Shown here: piece by piece, positions 43,896-53,432 of the stretch
How the letters are laid out: each line of letters opens with the position of its first letter
Position numbering within the stretch: the stretch's first letter is position 1
Assembly (NCBI GenBank): GCA_046350055.1
Contig: JAXMBC010000001.1
Location: forward strand, 3,844,001 to 3,908,000
Source of the DNA: JAEUIE01 sp046350055
Lineage (GTDB): Bacteria; Planctomycetota; Planctomycetia; Gemmatales; HRBIN36
Direction: 5' to 3'
Length of the DNA stretch: 64,000 nucleotides
The notes under the pieces: generated by a model
Told to the model about the DNA's origin: nothing
Seen by the model: the letters and a program-made list of their open reading frames with translations, nothing else
Databases searched by the model: none
Program-made: the position numbers and the translations under genes

Positions 43896-46844
43896 TCAAT
43901 CCACGAAGTGGAACTCGTTCAGGTTCCACAGCAGACGCACGAGTGCAGCCAGGCCATGCAGTTTCGCGAACCCTTCCAGCTCACTGCGTTCCCTGGCACT
44001 CAGCTCACGCTGCAGAATGATACGCATCGCCTGAGCCACCGGCTCACGTTCAGTCTTAAGTCGTTCGGCCAACTGCTGGCTCAAGTAGAGCAGCAGTGGA
44101 TCGTTAAGCACGGCCAGCGCTTGCAGTGGCGAGACAGTCTGGTTCCGCTTATCCACCAGCATTGACGGATCCGCACAGTCCATCGTGGCCATCCACGGGT
44201 TCTGCTGCGAACGTACAATCGACCGGTACACAGCCCGGCGGTGGGTGCGTGCATCGCTGGGGTCCTTCAGTTCATACCTGTAGTGAGGCGAATGCTCTGG
44301 CTTTTCGACCACATAGTCCTGATAGCTGGGCCCGCCCATGGTCAGATCGAGCTTGCCGGCTGTGTAAAGGAGACTGTCACGCAGTGCCTCCGCTTCCAGC
44401 TTGCGACGGTTCATTTTCCAGAGCAGGCGATTGTTGGAGTCGAGCTTCTGTGGCTCTGTTGCTTCCGTTGCACTCGCCTGGCGATAGACAGCGCTGGTTA
44501 CGATCTGCCGATGCAGCTTTTTCAAGGAGCCATGCTCACGAAAGTCGTTGGCCAGATAGTCGAGCAGTTCCGGGTGCGAGGGCGGTTGCCCCATCCTGCC
44601 GAAGTCATTCGGTGTTTCCACCAGGCCCGCACCAAAGTGGTAGAGCCACACGCGATTGACTATGGAGCGCCAAGTGAGTGGATTCTCCCTGCTGCTGATC
44701 CACTTTGCCAGCGCCGCCCGGCGTTCACCATCGCTTGCCTCATTCGACAACTGAAACGCAGGCTGGCTGGCCAGCAGTGTCAGCGTTCCCGGCGTCACAA
44801 GCTTCCCGGGCTTCTGAATGTTCCCCCGCTGCAGCAGATGAATCGGCCGTGGCTTACCGGCAGTGCCAGCGAAGTTGCCCTGACCAGTATGAATCGCTCC
44901 GGCATACACCCGATGCTCGGCGGGCAGTTGCTGCAGCCGCTGGTTCACTGCATCGAGCTGTTGCTGCGTATTTCCAAGCTTATCCCGCAAGGAAGCGGGT
45001 ACCAGCTTTTCATGCAATTGCTGGCGTTGCTGCTGTGCATCCTGCAGACGGACATGGTCATTCACGTTGGGGGCTTTGCCATCCACCAGGTTCGCCCTGG
45101 ACCAGCGAGGGTTGGATTCAATGGAATCGAGTGCGGTCACCGCAGCATGTAGCGCCCGGTTCACGCCGCTTGTATCAATGACTCGCAACTCCGCCAGCGC
45201 CAGGGCGAAGTCGTTTTGACGATGGGCAAGTTCGGTAGCAGTGAAGCGCACATACCGGGCCTTTGCCTGCATCGGGAATCGCAGCGGCTTGCAGCCGGGA
45301 TTGCCCTGATCGGCTTTCGACCGATCAATCACGATGACAGGGTCGTGCATATCATCATGCACGCTGGCGGTGATGGTAAACCTGCGGGGGAAACAGAACC
45401 CGGCACCGATCTTGTTGAAGTCGTCATAGGCAGCAATGATCTCGATTGCTTCCAGCGGTACCACATCGCCGAGATCGATCTGCACCCACTTGGTTGTCCT
45501 GGCCGACATCGCCAGTTGACTGTGATAGCCAAAAGCCGCCGACGTATTCCCCGGCTTCTTGCTCAGCTCGGCAATCTCTTTATCGAGCCTGATCAGCTCC
45601 GGTGAAGTGTGTTTGCGTTCCTCTGCCAGCAAGCCCTTCAGTTGCTGTTGCAACGTGGCCATCTCCGCCTTGAGGCTTTGCCGCTTCCTGGCTACAGCAG
45701 GATCCAGGTCATACGTCTTGTTGGTGCGATCCACCGCTGCGAATACGGCTTGCAGCCGGTAGTACTCTTCGCTGGTGATGGGGTCGAACTTGTGGTTATG
45801 ACACTGGGCACAATGCACAGTAATGCTTTGGAACGTGTTGATGGTATTGGCAACCATGTCGTCTCGATCCAGATGCCGGGCGATCTTGCCGTCGATCTTG
45901 GTCTCAGGCAGCTCAATGTGGCCGATAAAATCCCAGGGGCCAGCGGCAATGAAGCCCAGTGCTTCAATGCCATCGCGAGTGTCGGGGTAGAGCACATCGC
46001 CAGCGAGTTGCTCTTCGATGAACCGGCCGTAGGGTTTGTCTTCATTGAAAGCCCGGATGACGTAGTCCCGATAAGGCCAGGCGTGTGGCCGGGGCTGATC
46101 CTTGTCGTACCCATGCGTTTCGCCGTAGTGCACCACATCGAGCCAGTGGCGTGCCCAGCGCTCACCGAATCGGGGCGAGGCAAGATAGCGATCGACAAGC
46201 TTTTCGTATGCCTGCGGGTCAGAGTCCTTTAGAAAGGCTTCGACTTCATCGAAGCTCGGCGGCAAGCCGAGCAGATCAAAACTGAGACGACGAATGAGCG
46301 TGCGCCGGTCCGCCTCGAGGCTGGGCTTGAGTCCCTTTGCCTGTAACACCTGGTAGATGAAAGCATCGATAGCGGTCCGCAGCCAGCGCTGTCCATCTCT
46401 ATCGAGCGAGGGTACCGGAGTCGAAGGCAGCGGCTTGAAAGACCACCATACCTCCTGCCGAACTGGCGCCTCAGCAGGCCACTCTGCCCCGACATCTATC
46501 CAGCGTTTCAGCGTGGCTACCTCTTCTTTGCTGAGCCGAGGACCTTTCGGAGGCATGATGTTATCAGGATCCAGCCCGGCCACATAGCGGTACAGCAGGC
46601 TCTTTTCACTCTGCTTCGGTACGATCGCCTTGCCCGTGTCTCCGCCCGTCAGGGCTCCGTCGCGGGTATCCAGCCGCAGCCCGTTCTTCTGCTTCTCCGG
46701 CCCATGGCAGCTGTAGCAGTGCTGCTTCAGGATGGGTTGGATCTGCGTGCGATACCCCGGTGCTGCTTGCGTATCATCGGCAGGTACGCGGCTGGCCAGC
46801 AGGCAAAGTGTGATAACTGGGAGCAGGGTGAAGAGCTTTTTCAT
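43896..46844 (-). CDS. PSD1 cytochrome protein with discoidin-like, DUF1549 and DUF1553 domains
   Basis: The 982-residue exported protein starts MKKLFTLLPVITLCLLASRV. The planctomycete cytochrome domain carries CYSCH (Cys43, Cys46, His47). Then DUF1549 (WWSFKPLP, RRLSFDLLGLPP, RYLASPRFGERWARHWLDVV), a second possible heme or metal motif CAQCHNHKFDPI, a discoidin/F5-8C-like insert (WVQIDLGDVVPLEAIEII), and C-terminal DUF1553 (WISSRENPLTWRSIVNRVW, LQALAVLNDPLLLYLSQQLAERL cut here to its core). With the DUF1501 gene downstream it forms the standard planctomycete pair. The upstream in-frame ATG at 46904 lacks a signal sequence and is rejected. Confidence 0.88.
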   Translation of the reverse strand: MKKLFTLLPVITLCLLASRVPADDTQAAPGYRTQIQPILKQHCYSCHGPEKQKNGLRLDTRDGALTGGDTGKAIVPKQSEKSLLYRYVAGLDPDNIMPPKGPRLSKEEVATLKRWIDVGAEWPAEAPVRQEVWWSFKPLPSTPVPSLDRDGQRWLRTAIDAFIYQVLQAKGLKPSLEADRRTLIRRLSFDLLGLPPSFDEVEAFLKDSDPQAYEKLVDRYLASPRFGERWARHWLDVVHYGETHGYDKDQPRPHAWPYRDYVIRAFNEDKPYGRFIEEQLAGDVLYPDTRDGIEALGFIAAGPWDFIGHIELPETKIDGKIARHLDRDDMVANTINTFQSITVHCAQCHNHKFDPITSEEYYRLQAVFAAVDRTNKTYDLDPAVARKRQSLKAEMATLQQQLKGLLAEERKHTSPELIRLDKEIAELSKKPGNTSAAFGYHSQLAMSARTTKWVQIDLGDVVPLEAIEIIAAYDDFNKIGAGFCFPRRFTITASVHDDMHDPVIVIDRSKADQGNPGCKPLRFPMQAKARYVRFTATELAHRQNDFALALAELRVIDTSGVNRALHAAVTALDSIESNPRWSRANLVDGKAPNVNDHVRLQDAQQQRQQLHEKLVPASLRDKLGNTQQQLDAVNQRLQQLPAEHRVYAGAIHTGQGNFAGTAGKPRPIHLLQRGNIQKPGKLVTPGTLTLLASQPAFQLSNEASDGERRAALAKWISSRENPLTWRSIVNRVWLYHFGAGLVETPNDFGRMGQPPSHPELLDYLANDFREHGSLKKLHRQIVTSAVYRQASATEATEPQKLDSNNRLLWKMNRRKLEAEALRDSLLYTAGKLDLTMGGPSYQDYVVEKPEHSPHYRYELKDPSDARTHRRAVYRSIVRSQQNPWMATMDCADPSMLVDKRNQTVSPLQALAVLNDPLLLYLSQQLAERLKTEREPVAQAMRIILQRELSARERSELEGFAKLHGLAALVRLLWNLNEFHFVD

Positions 46845-47004
46845 ATTGATGGTGGGACACTTCTGGCAGGAAAACATCATGACATGACATCTGCCCTGCG
46901 TCAATCCTCAAGACATTTCTTCCGGTGTTGACTTCCACTTCTTGACGAATCCGTGGAATACCCCATCATGGCAATACTATTCTTTTCCGAGGTGAATCCC
47001 CACG

Positions 47005-48915
47005 ATGAAGCTGATGGACCAATGGACCATTCAGGACGCTTTCGATACCTACAACATCCGCAACTGGGGAAAGGGTTACTTCGGCATCAATGCTGATGGC
47101 AACGTTACGGTTCACCCCACCAAGTGTGAACAACCGGGCATTGACCTTAAGAAGCTCGTGAGTGACCTGCAGGCCCGCGGCATCCAACTGCCCATCCTTC
47201 TCCGTTTTACCGATATCCTTCGCCATCGCATCAACGAAATGCACGCGGCCTTCCAGCAGGCCATGAACGAATTCCAGTACCAGGGTAGTTACTGCAGCGT
47301 CTACCCCATCAAGGTCAACCAGCAGCGGCAGGTGGTGGAGGAGATCATCTCCGCCGGTTCGCCATTGCACTTCGGTCTCGAAGCCGGTTCCAAGCCGGAG
47401 CTGATCGCCGTCCTCGCCCTCACCGGCGGGCATGATGTGCCCATCATCTGCAATGGTTTTAAGGACGATGAATTCATCAAGATGACGATGCTCGCCCGGA
47501 AGCTGGGCAAGAACATTATCCCTGTCGTCGAGAAGTTCAGCGAACTGACGAGCATAGTGAAGAACGCCAAGGAACTAGGCGTGAAGCCGGTGATTGGCGT
47601 GCGGGCCAAGCTCGCAGCACGCGGAGCCGGCCGATGGAAACTCTCGGCGGGCTACCGTTCCAAGTTCGGCCTGACCATCACCGAAATCATCGATGCCATC
47701 GAGTACCTCAAGTCCGAAGGCATGGCTGACAGCCTGCAACTGCTCCACTTCCACCTCGGCAGCCAGATCACCAACATCCGCAATGTGAAGGGGGCGATCA
47801 ACGAGGCGGTGCGGGTGTATGTCGAGCTGCACAAGCTCGGGGCTGGCATGCGCTACCTCGACGTCGGCGGCGGCCTGGGTATCGACTACGATGGGTCACA
47901 GACCGACTTTGAATCGTCAATTAACTACACTCTGCAAGAGTATGCTAACGACATCATCTTCCGGGTAAAGGATGTCTGCGACGAAGCCAGCGTGCCTCAC
48001 CCGATCGTGATCACGGAGAGTGGTCGCGGTATGGTGGCGTACCACAGCGTGCTGGTGTTCGATGTGCTGGGCACCAGCAGCTTCGACCATTTCCAGATTC
48101 CCGCCAAGCTGCCGGACGGGGCTCCAAAGCCGGTACTGGAGCTCTTCGCCGCCTGCAACGAGTTGAACAAGAAGAACTTCCTTGAATGCTATCACGATGC
48201 CTCGCAGGCGATTGACGAGACACTGACGCTCTTCAACACGGGGCACCTCGATCTGGAAACCCGTGGTTTGACCGAGCGCCTCTTCTGGAGCTTCTCGAGC
48301 AAGCTGCTCAAGCTCATCAAGGAGATGGACTACGTTCCCGATGAACTGGTCGGCCTGCAGGCCCTGGTCTCCGACACGTACTTCTGCAACTTCTCCGTCT
48401 TCCAGTCGATGCCCGACGCCTGGGCGATCAAGCAGTTGTTCCCGATTATGCCGATCCACCGACTCAGGGAAGCCCCGACCCGCAAGGGCATCCTGGGCGA
48501 CATCACCTGCGACAGCGATGGCAAGATTGATCAGTTCATTGACCTGAAGGATGTGAAGAACACGCTGGAACTCCACCCGGTCAACGGCGACCCCTATTAT
48601 CTGGGCGTGTTCCTTGTCGGCGCCTATCAGGAAATCCTCGGCGACTTGCACAACCTCCTCGGCGACACCAATGCCGTGCATGTGAAGATGGACGAGGATG
48701 GCGATGCGATCATCGAAGAAGTGGTGAAGGGGGACAGCGTCCGCGAGGTGCTGGCCTATGTGCAGTATTCGGGCGATAAGCTCGCCCAGCTGATGCGCCG
48801 CGAAGTGGAGAAGGCTGTGAAGGCCAACCGCATCAACGTGGAGGAAGCCAAACAGTACCTGCGGTTTTATGAAGCAGGTCTGGAAGGCTACACGTACCTG
48901 GAAGAAGCGGAGTAG
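47005..48915 (+). CDS. speA: Biosynthetic arginine decarboxylase
   Basis: SpeA makes agmatine from arginine, the first step of one route to putrescine and spermidine. The 636-residue protein is near the usual 630-660 and uses the alanine-racemase-like barrel fold: YPIKVNQQRQV places the PLP lysine at residue 103, followed by LEAGSKPEL, HFHLGSQI, LDVGGGLGIDYDG and ESGRGMVA. GAGGTG lies 10 bases before the ATG. It diverges from the PSD1 gene across 160 bases. No speB or other polyamine gene is in the window. Confidence 0.95.
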   Translation: MKLMDQWTIQDAFDTYNIRNWGKGYFGINADGNVTVHPTKCEQPGIDLKKLVSDLQARGIQLPILLRFTDILRHRINEMHAAFQQAMNEFQYQGSYCSVYPIKVNQQRQVVEEIISAGSPLHFGLEAGSKPELIAVLALTGGHDVPIICNGFKDDEFIKMTMLARKLGKNIIPVVEKFSELTSIVKNAKELGVKPVIGVRAKLAARGAGRWKLSAGYRSKFGLTITEIIDAIEYLKSEGMADSLQLLHFHLGSQITNIRNVKGAINEAVRVYVELHKLGAGMRYLDVGGGLGIDYDGSQTDFESSINYTLQEYANDIIFRVKDVCDEASVPHPIVITESGRGMVAYHSVLVFDVLGTSSFDHFQIPAKLPDGAPKPVLELFAACNELNKKNFLECYHDASQAIDETLTLFNTGHLDLETRGLTERLFWSFSSKLLKLIKEMDYVPDELVGLQALVSDTYFCNFSVFQSMPDAWAIKQLFPIMPIHRLREAPTRKGILGDITCDSDGKIDQFIDLKDVKNTLELHPVNGDPYYLGVFLVGAYQEILGDLHNLLGDTNAVHVKMDEDGDAIIEEVVKGDSVREVLAYVQYSGDKLAQLMRREVEKAVKANRINVEEAKQYLRFYEAGLEGYTYLEEAE

Positions 48916-48955
48916 CCTGCAAGGACAGCACGGCACCCGCCGGGACATGCCATGC

Positions 48956-50149
48956 CTAGTTGAACCAGGCCATGTATCCCATGCGGAGCGGGCTATCAAA
49001 GAGCTGCAGCACCGTGAGTAGTCGGTTGATTTCGAAAGGTTTGCCACCTTTCACAAGGTACTTGTCAGCCGGACCTTGCTGGATGACTTTCCAGAAGTCG
49101 AACTGCTGGGGCGGGTCCTCCAGGAACGCTTTGAAGTTCAGGCCATACTCGCTCTTCCCCGAAATGAAGTCGAGCGGGATGACTGTCTTGCCTTCGAGTA
49201 GTTCTTCCAGGTCGCTCATCATGCCCAGCCAGCCTGAAATCATGTTCTCACGCACTGGCATATCAAACACGCCAGTCTGCTTGGGGTGGGGCAGCCATTC
49301 GTAGTCGTCATCCGTCTCTGCACGAATGTACCGCCAGGTTTCGCGGTTGAGCTGGCACACGGCAATCATGTGATGGCGAAAGCTGCTGAGCCGATCCTTC
49401 TCCTGAAAGCGAACAGTGGAGGAGTTCAGGGTTCCCTTGTCGCGCAGTTGTTTTTCCTCTGCTTCGCTCAGCACCGGCTTAATTCGAGGGAAGTAGTCTT
49501 TGGCAAAGAAGTAGAACTCCGACTCAGTATCGACTGCGAGGTAGACATCCAGCATGGCTGTCAACAGATGGCAATAAGCCCGCAGCCAGGCGACATCGCC
49601 ACGATCGAAGTGAACGCGGAAGTGGGGATTCTTGCTCAGTAACTCCAGCCGGTTTCCGAGAAGCCTGTGCAGAATATCGAGGAAGGAATCGGTTGCTTCT
49701 CCATTGCCATCGATATCCAGCTTGATGTGAGCCAGGGTAAGAGGCAGTTTGACCTGGTCATCCTTGATCTCGGCGAGAGTGTGCTCGCAGTCCATCAGGT
49801 CACGCTGCAGTTCGACAAAAATGTTCCGGAACTGAAGATAGGAAACGGGCTGCGGATCAGGATTGTTAGGAATGGGGATGCGAATGAAAAGCATGCCGGT
49901 GCCCTTGTTCCGCAAACCGTAGGTGTAAAACGACTGGCACAGCCGTTCCACGCCACGGGTCAGACGTAGAATGCCCAGTCCGAAACGGGCCTGATCGTCG
50001 CCGGGCTGTTGCCTGAGATGCTTCTCCAGGGCAAGAATACCCTGTGCATGATGGCCCTGATGCAGATACTGCTCGGCCAGGGGAGGGGGCGGGAACTGTG
50101 CGATTGCGGTACAGGGGAAAAACAGAAGCAGACAAAGGCAACGGAGCAT
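48956..50149 (-). CDS. Exported protein of unknown function with a TPR-like start
   Basis: The 397-residue protein has a signal peptide (MLRCLCLLLFFPCTAIAQ). Residues 24-70 look like one or two TPR helices (AEQYLHQGHHAQGILALEKHL, GILRLTRG). The rest is mixed alpha with conserved-looking acidic and aromatic stretches (IKLDIDGNGEATDSFLD, YFFAKDYFPRIKPVL) and no known motif. I do not recognise the family. It converges with speA across 40 bases. Confidence 0.7.
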   Translation of the reverse strand: MLRCLCLLLFFPCTAIAQFPPPPLAEQYLHQGHHAQGILALEKHLRQQPGDDQARFGLGILRLTRGVERLCQSFYTYGLRNKGTGMLFIRIPIPNNPDPQPVSYLQFRNIFVELQRDLMDCEHTLAEIKDDQVKLPLTLAHIKLDIDGNGEATDSFLDILHRLLGNRLELLSKNPHFRVHFDRGDVAWLRAYCHLLTAMLDVYLAVDTESEFYFFAKDYFPRIKPVLSEAEEKQLRDKGTLNSSTVRFQEKDRLSSFRHHMIAVCQLNRETWRYIRAETDDDYEWLPHPKQTGVFDMPVRENMISGWLGMMSDLEELLEGKTVIPLDFISGKSEYGLNFKAFLEDPPQQFDFWKVIQQGPADKYLVKGGKPFEINRLLTVLQLFDSPLRMGYMAWFN

Positions 50150-50203
50150 GAGTGTGTTCCTGAAGATGTCAGGAATACTCCGTGTCGTGTGGTGAAGTTT
50201 CAG

Positions 50204-50506
50204 TTAGTTGGTGCTGAAGTCGAGCGACATGGCTTCGCGGTTCAGCGGGTCCTTGACGAACTTGGTGCGGCAGTTGGAGCAGAGGTCGAACTTCATTACC
50301 TGTCGTGCTGGCGCATCGTGAAAGGACATGCCTTCGTTTTCCAGCGTCTGCAGCAGCGAGCTGACAGCCTGGAGATTATCGACGGAAAGGTCTTCATCGG
50401 TGAGTTCGCTTTGGCCTCGTGCCAGCACTTCCATGCGGACGACGTAATATTGGCTGAGTTCCGGGATGATTTCCTTGCCACACAGATCGCATGAAATCAA
50501 CACCAT
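50204..50506 (-). CDS. Small zinc-ribbon-like protein, function unknown
   Basis: The 100-residue protein has two CxxC pairs, CDLC near residue 6 and CSNC near residue 80, which should bind one zinc. The middle is acidic and helical. AGGA is 6 bases before the ATG at 50506 (MVLISCDLCGKEI), which decides the start over an in-frame codon at 50566. It has no signal peptide. It lies between the TPR-like gene and the kinase-receiver gene on the same strand. Confidence 0.7.
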   Translation of the reverse strand: MVLISCDLCGKEIIPELSQYYVVRMEVLARGQSELTDEDLSVDNLQAVSSLLQTLENEGMSFHDAPARQVMKFDLCSNCRTKFVKDPLNREAMSLDFSTN

Positions 50507-50590
50507 GGTGAATCCTCGTACGATGCCATCGAAAATGGAGACGGCGGACAATCCTTCTACATCCACAATTCGCAGGTTCTGCAGTCACTG

Positions 50591-50656
50591 TCAAGTGGTT
50601 TCTGTGGCATGCAAAAGAGAACACGAAAATGCTCTTGCATTCAGTGCGCCACTTGA
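50591..50656. other. Long structured intergenic hairpin
   Basis: The outer arms tcaagtgg (50591-50598) and ccacttga (50649-50656) pair perfectly. Inside, atgcaaaagag (50609-50619) pairs with ctcttgcat (50632-50640) with one bulged base. The whole 66-base structure has a 12-base apical loop and an internal loop. It starts 21 bases after the stop of the kinase-receiver gene and 85 bases before the zinc-ribbon gene, so it may be a terminator, attenuator or leader structure. No T-run follows. Confidence 0.5.
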
Positions 50657-50676
50657 TTCACATCGTTGTGCTCTGG

Positions 50677-52131
50677 TTATACTTCTGCCGTCACCTGCGT
50701 CACCGGTGCCATGCGTTCCAGGCAACTGGTGAGTTCATGCATCTTGACCGGGCGACGCAGCACAGACGTGTGGCGTTCGAGGTCGTGGTCCAGCAGATTT
50801 TCTGCGCCATCCTGATCTTCCGAGACGATCAGAATGGCACAGCAAGGCATGTTCTGCGCCTTGGCCTTGCGAAGCACGTGATTCACTGCGGTGATGGCTT
50901 CCTCGCCGACAGTCCCCACATCAACAAGCAGTACGTTGTATGGGCTTTGCTGGAATCGCTCGAGCGCTCGTTCAGGATCGCTGGCAATGAAGACTCGATA
51001 GCCCATCTTCTTGAGCTTTTCGCGAAGGGCATTCTGTAGTTTCTCGTCGTTTTCTACAACAAACACGGTCTGCAGCGAAGAATGGGAGCCGACGCGGGTG
51101 CCCGTTGCTTCTGCCAGTGCCTGACGGATAGCTTCGAGCAGTTGTGCAGGAGTCTGAAAGCGTCTGGATGGTTCCAGTTCCATCATGGTTTGCACCAGCC
51201 GCTGCACCGTGGCTGCGCCGGGCCCTTTGATTTCTTCCAGTTTGATGGGCACGACGTTCATGAACCGGTCACGCAACATGCGCTGGTACTTGTTGCGGGA
51301 ATGAGCCAGGGGCGAACGGCCGGTGAGCATCTCGTAAGCGATGCAGCCAGTGAAATAGATGTCGCTGCGGACATCGCCATAGGGTGCATCCGTGGCACGT
51401 TCGAGGCCTGCATAATCGACGGTACGCTGTTGATTGGCCTTGTCCTCTTCGGTGATGAAGCGTGCGGAAATTTGTGCAAGTCCATAGTCTGTGACTTTCG
51501 CCACACCAGTGCTGGCAATAAGCACATTCGTCGGCTTCATATCACGGTGAGTGACGCCTTTGCTGTTAGCGTAGGCCAGGGCGTTGGCAATGTCATCGAG
51601 CCTTTTCAGTGTCTCCACCGTGTCAAACGACTTGCGGATCGCCAGAAGATCACGCAGATTGGCTCCTTCGACAAACTCCATCACGATGTAGTATTGGCCC
51701 GTCTTCTCGTCCTTGCCGACTGACAGCACTTCCACGATGTTGGGATGTCGCAGGCCCATGCCGAGCCGGCCTTCACGCTCGAACATCTGAATCACTTCGG
51801 GTTTATCGGTCCAGCGCTGCCGCAGTACTTTGACAGCTACTACGCGATGTGAACCGGGGTCATCCGCACGATACACCCGGCCGAAGGTTCCGGAGTGAAT
51901 CTTGTAGAGCAGGCGGTAGCTGCCCATGAAGTAGCCGATCATGTCTCCCTTGAGGAGCTTGTCGACTTGCAGAGAAGTGAGCAATCCCTGTCGGCTGAGT
52001 GCGGAAAGCAACGGCTCGGCGTCGTCGCCGGGGTCAGTGACTTCTTCAAGCGCATCCTGTACTTCAGTCTGGCTGGCCAGACGAAGCTTGATGATCAACT
52101 GAGCCATTTGCTTGCGATTCAAGTCAGGCAT
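50677..52131 (-). CDS. Serine/threonine kinase fused to a response-regulator receiver domain
   Basis: The 484-residue protein has a short helical N-terminus (1-65), a Hanks kinase domain at about 72-340 and a CheY-like receiver at about 353-475. In the kinase the glycine loop SGTFGRV, Lys101 and HRD (195-197) are present, but the DFG motif reads DYG (215-217). In the receiver the acidic pair is E360/D362 and the phosphate acceptor is D404 (LLVDVG); the conserved lysine near the end is replaced by arginine (LRRPVKM). Kinase substrates and the signal are unknown. The fusion suggests one protein joining Ser/Thr and His-Asp signalling. Confidence 0.88.
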   Translation of the reverse strand: MPDLNRKQMAQLIIKLRLASQTEVQDALEEVTDPGDDAEPLLSALSRQGLLTSLQVDKLLKGDMIGYFMGSYRLLYKIHSGTFGRVYRADDPGSHRVVAVKVLRQRWTDKPEVIQMFEREGRLGMGLRHPNIVEVLSVGKDEKTGQYYIVMEFVEGANLRDLLAIRKSFDTVETLKRLDDIANALAYANSKGVTHRDMKPTNVLIASTGVAKVTDYGLAQISARFITEEDKANQQRTVDYAGLERATDAPYGDVRSDIYFTGCIAYEMLTGRSPLAHSRNKYQRMLRDRFMNVVPIKLEEIKGPGAATVQRLVQTMMELEPSRRFQTPAQLLEAIRQALAEATGTRVGSHSSLQTVFVVENDEKLQNALREKLKKMGYRVFIASDPERALERFQQSPYNVLLVDVGTVGEEAITAVNHVLRKAKAQNMPCCAILIVSEDQDGAENLLDHDLERHTSVLRRPVKMHELTSCLERMAPVTQVTAEV

Positions 52132-52197
52132 GGGTCACGGGTCAGTGGAAAGGTGTGAAAGTTCAAGATACAGAATAATCGATCATTCTCTTGCATG

Positions 52198-53334
52198 CTA
52201 GGGTGAACCTTGGAATGCAGGACATGCAACGGAAACAGCGGGGTTTTGCTCCGCAGAACTCGCCCAGATTGTGCAATCGGGCAGGTGGGACTCCAGTTGA
52301 ACAGCCAATTGTTCAATACCAGGCCGTTCAGTGGCAAAATGACCTGCAACCACGAGCGCCAGGCCTGCCGCCTGGGCTGCTAGTTCATCGTGGAAACGTG
52401 CTTCCCCGGTCAGAAACGCATCAGCACCTGCCTGAATCGCTTGCGGGAGCATGCTTCCCCCGGCACCACACACTACCGCTACACGGCGAATGGCTGAATG
52501 GCTGCGATATCCAGTCAGGGTAATGTTGCATTGAAGTTTGCTGGCTACCAGAAGACCGAGTGCTTCGGCACTGATCGGCACCGGAAACTCACCCATACGG
52601 CCAGATCCAAGGGCACTGCCTGCCACATCGTGCAGGAGATACACATCAAACGCAGGCTCTTCGTATACATGTGCGGCTTTCATGGCGGCAAGGACAGCTG
52701 CAAGGTGGCTCTGTGGGCAAACCACTTCCAGCTTCACTTCGCTCACTGATTCCAGTTGACCAGCCTGTCCGATGGTGGGGTTGCTGTGTTCGTTGCCCTG
52801 GAATGTGCCTGTACCGGCGGTACGGAAGCTGCATTGTGAATAATTACCGATGCGGCCTGCCCCGGCAGCAAACATCGCCTCTGCAACGATATCAAGATGT
52901 GAGTCAGGCACGAACACCGCTATCTTGTACTGTTTGCTGCCGCTGGCTGGGGTCAGTGCGCGAATATGCTGCAAGCCTAATGCGTAGGCCAACTGCTGAT
53001 TGATCCCTTGGGCGGCATTGTCATATGCGGTATGTGCCGAGTATACCGCGATATTGTTTCTGATGAGTGGCAATAGCAATCGACCATCCTTTGTGCGAGT
53101 GCTTAGTCGTTGCACCGGTTTGAACAGTACGGGATGATGGCTGACAATCAAATCCACTTGTTGAGCGATCCCTTCCTCCACCACATCCGGCGTGATGGTG
53201 AGGCAGGTCATGATGCGATCGACGCTCTGAGCCTCATCGCCCAGCAGCAAGCCGACATTGTCCCAGGACTCGGCTAGAGAAAGTGGAGCAATGCGTTCCA
53301 GAACCTGGCAGACAATATGAAGCGGAGTGGGCAT
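52198..53334 (-). CDS. NIF3-family dinuclear metal centre protein
   Basis: The 378-residue protein is a NIF3/YqfO homologue: LAESWDNVGLLLGD, LIVSHHPVLFKP, YSAHTAYDNAAQGINQQLA and, near the end, VVAGHFATERPGIEQLA supply the metal-binding His/Asp/Glu residues. The central insert (YKIAVFVP, about residues 125-235) is the PII-like domain of the longer YqfO type. Some members hydrolyse GTP to formylamino compounds; the cellular role is unsettled. ATG at 53334 (MPTPLHIVCQVL) is chosen over an in-frame codon at 53382, which lies next to the terminator of the upstream gene. Confidence 0.92.
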   Translation of the reverse strand: MPTPLHIVCQVLERIAPLSLAESWDNVGLLLGDEAQSVDRIMTCLTITPDVVEEGIAQQVDLIVSHHPVLFKPVQRLSTRTKDGRLLLPLIRNNIAVYSAHTAYDNAAQGINQQLAYALGLQHIRALTPASGSKQYKIAVFVPDSHLDIVAEAMFAAGAGRIGNYSQCSFRTAGTGTFQGNEHSNPTIGQAGQLESVSEVKLEVVCPQSHLAAVLAAMKAAHVYEEPAFDVYLLHDVAGSALGSGRMGEFPVPISAEALGLLVASKLQCNITLTGYRSHSAIRRVAVVCGAGGSMLPQAIQAGADAFLTGEARFHDELAAQAAGLALVVAGHFATERPGIEQLAVQLESHLPDCTIWASSAEQNPAVSVACPAFQGSP

Positions 53335-53380
53335 GGAGAACACAGTAAATAGGAGCGATGAATACCGCTCTGAGGATAAC

Positions 53381-53407
53381 AAAAAAGCCGAGGCAATGCC
53401 TCGGCTT
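53381..53407 (-). terminator. Intrinsic terminator of the YTV-type gene
   Basis: A perfect 10-base-pair stem (aagccgaggc at 53385-53394 with gcctcggctt at 53398-53407, 3-base loop) is followed on the minus strand by a run of six T. It lies about 25 bases after the stop of the cysteine-rich gene and is the clearest factor-independent terminator in the window. Confidence 0.93.
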
Positions 53408-53432
53408 CTTGAATGTTTGTCTCAAGTGGAAG

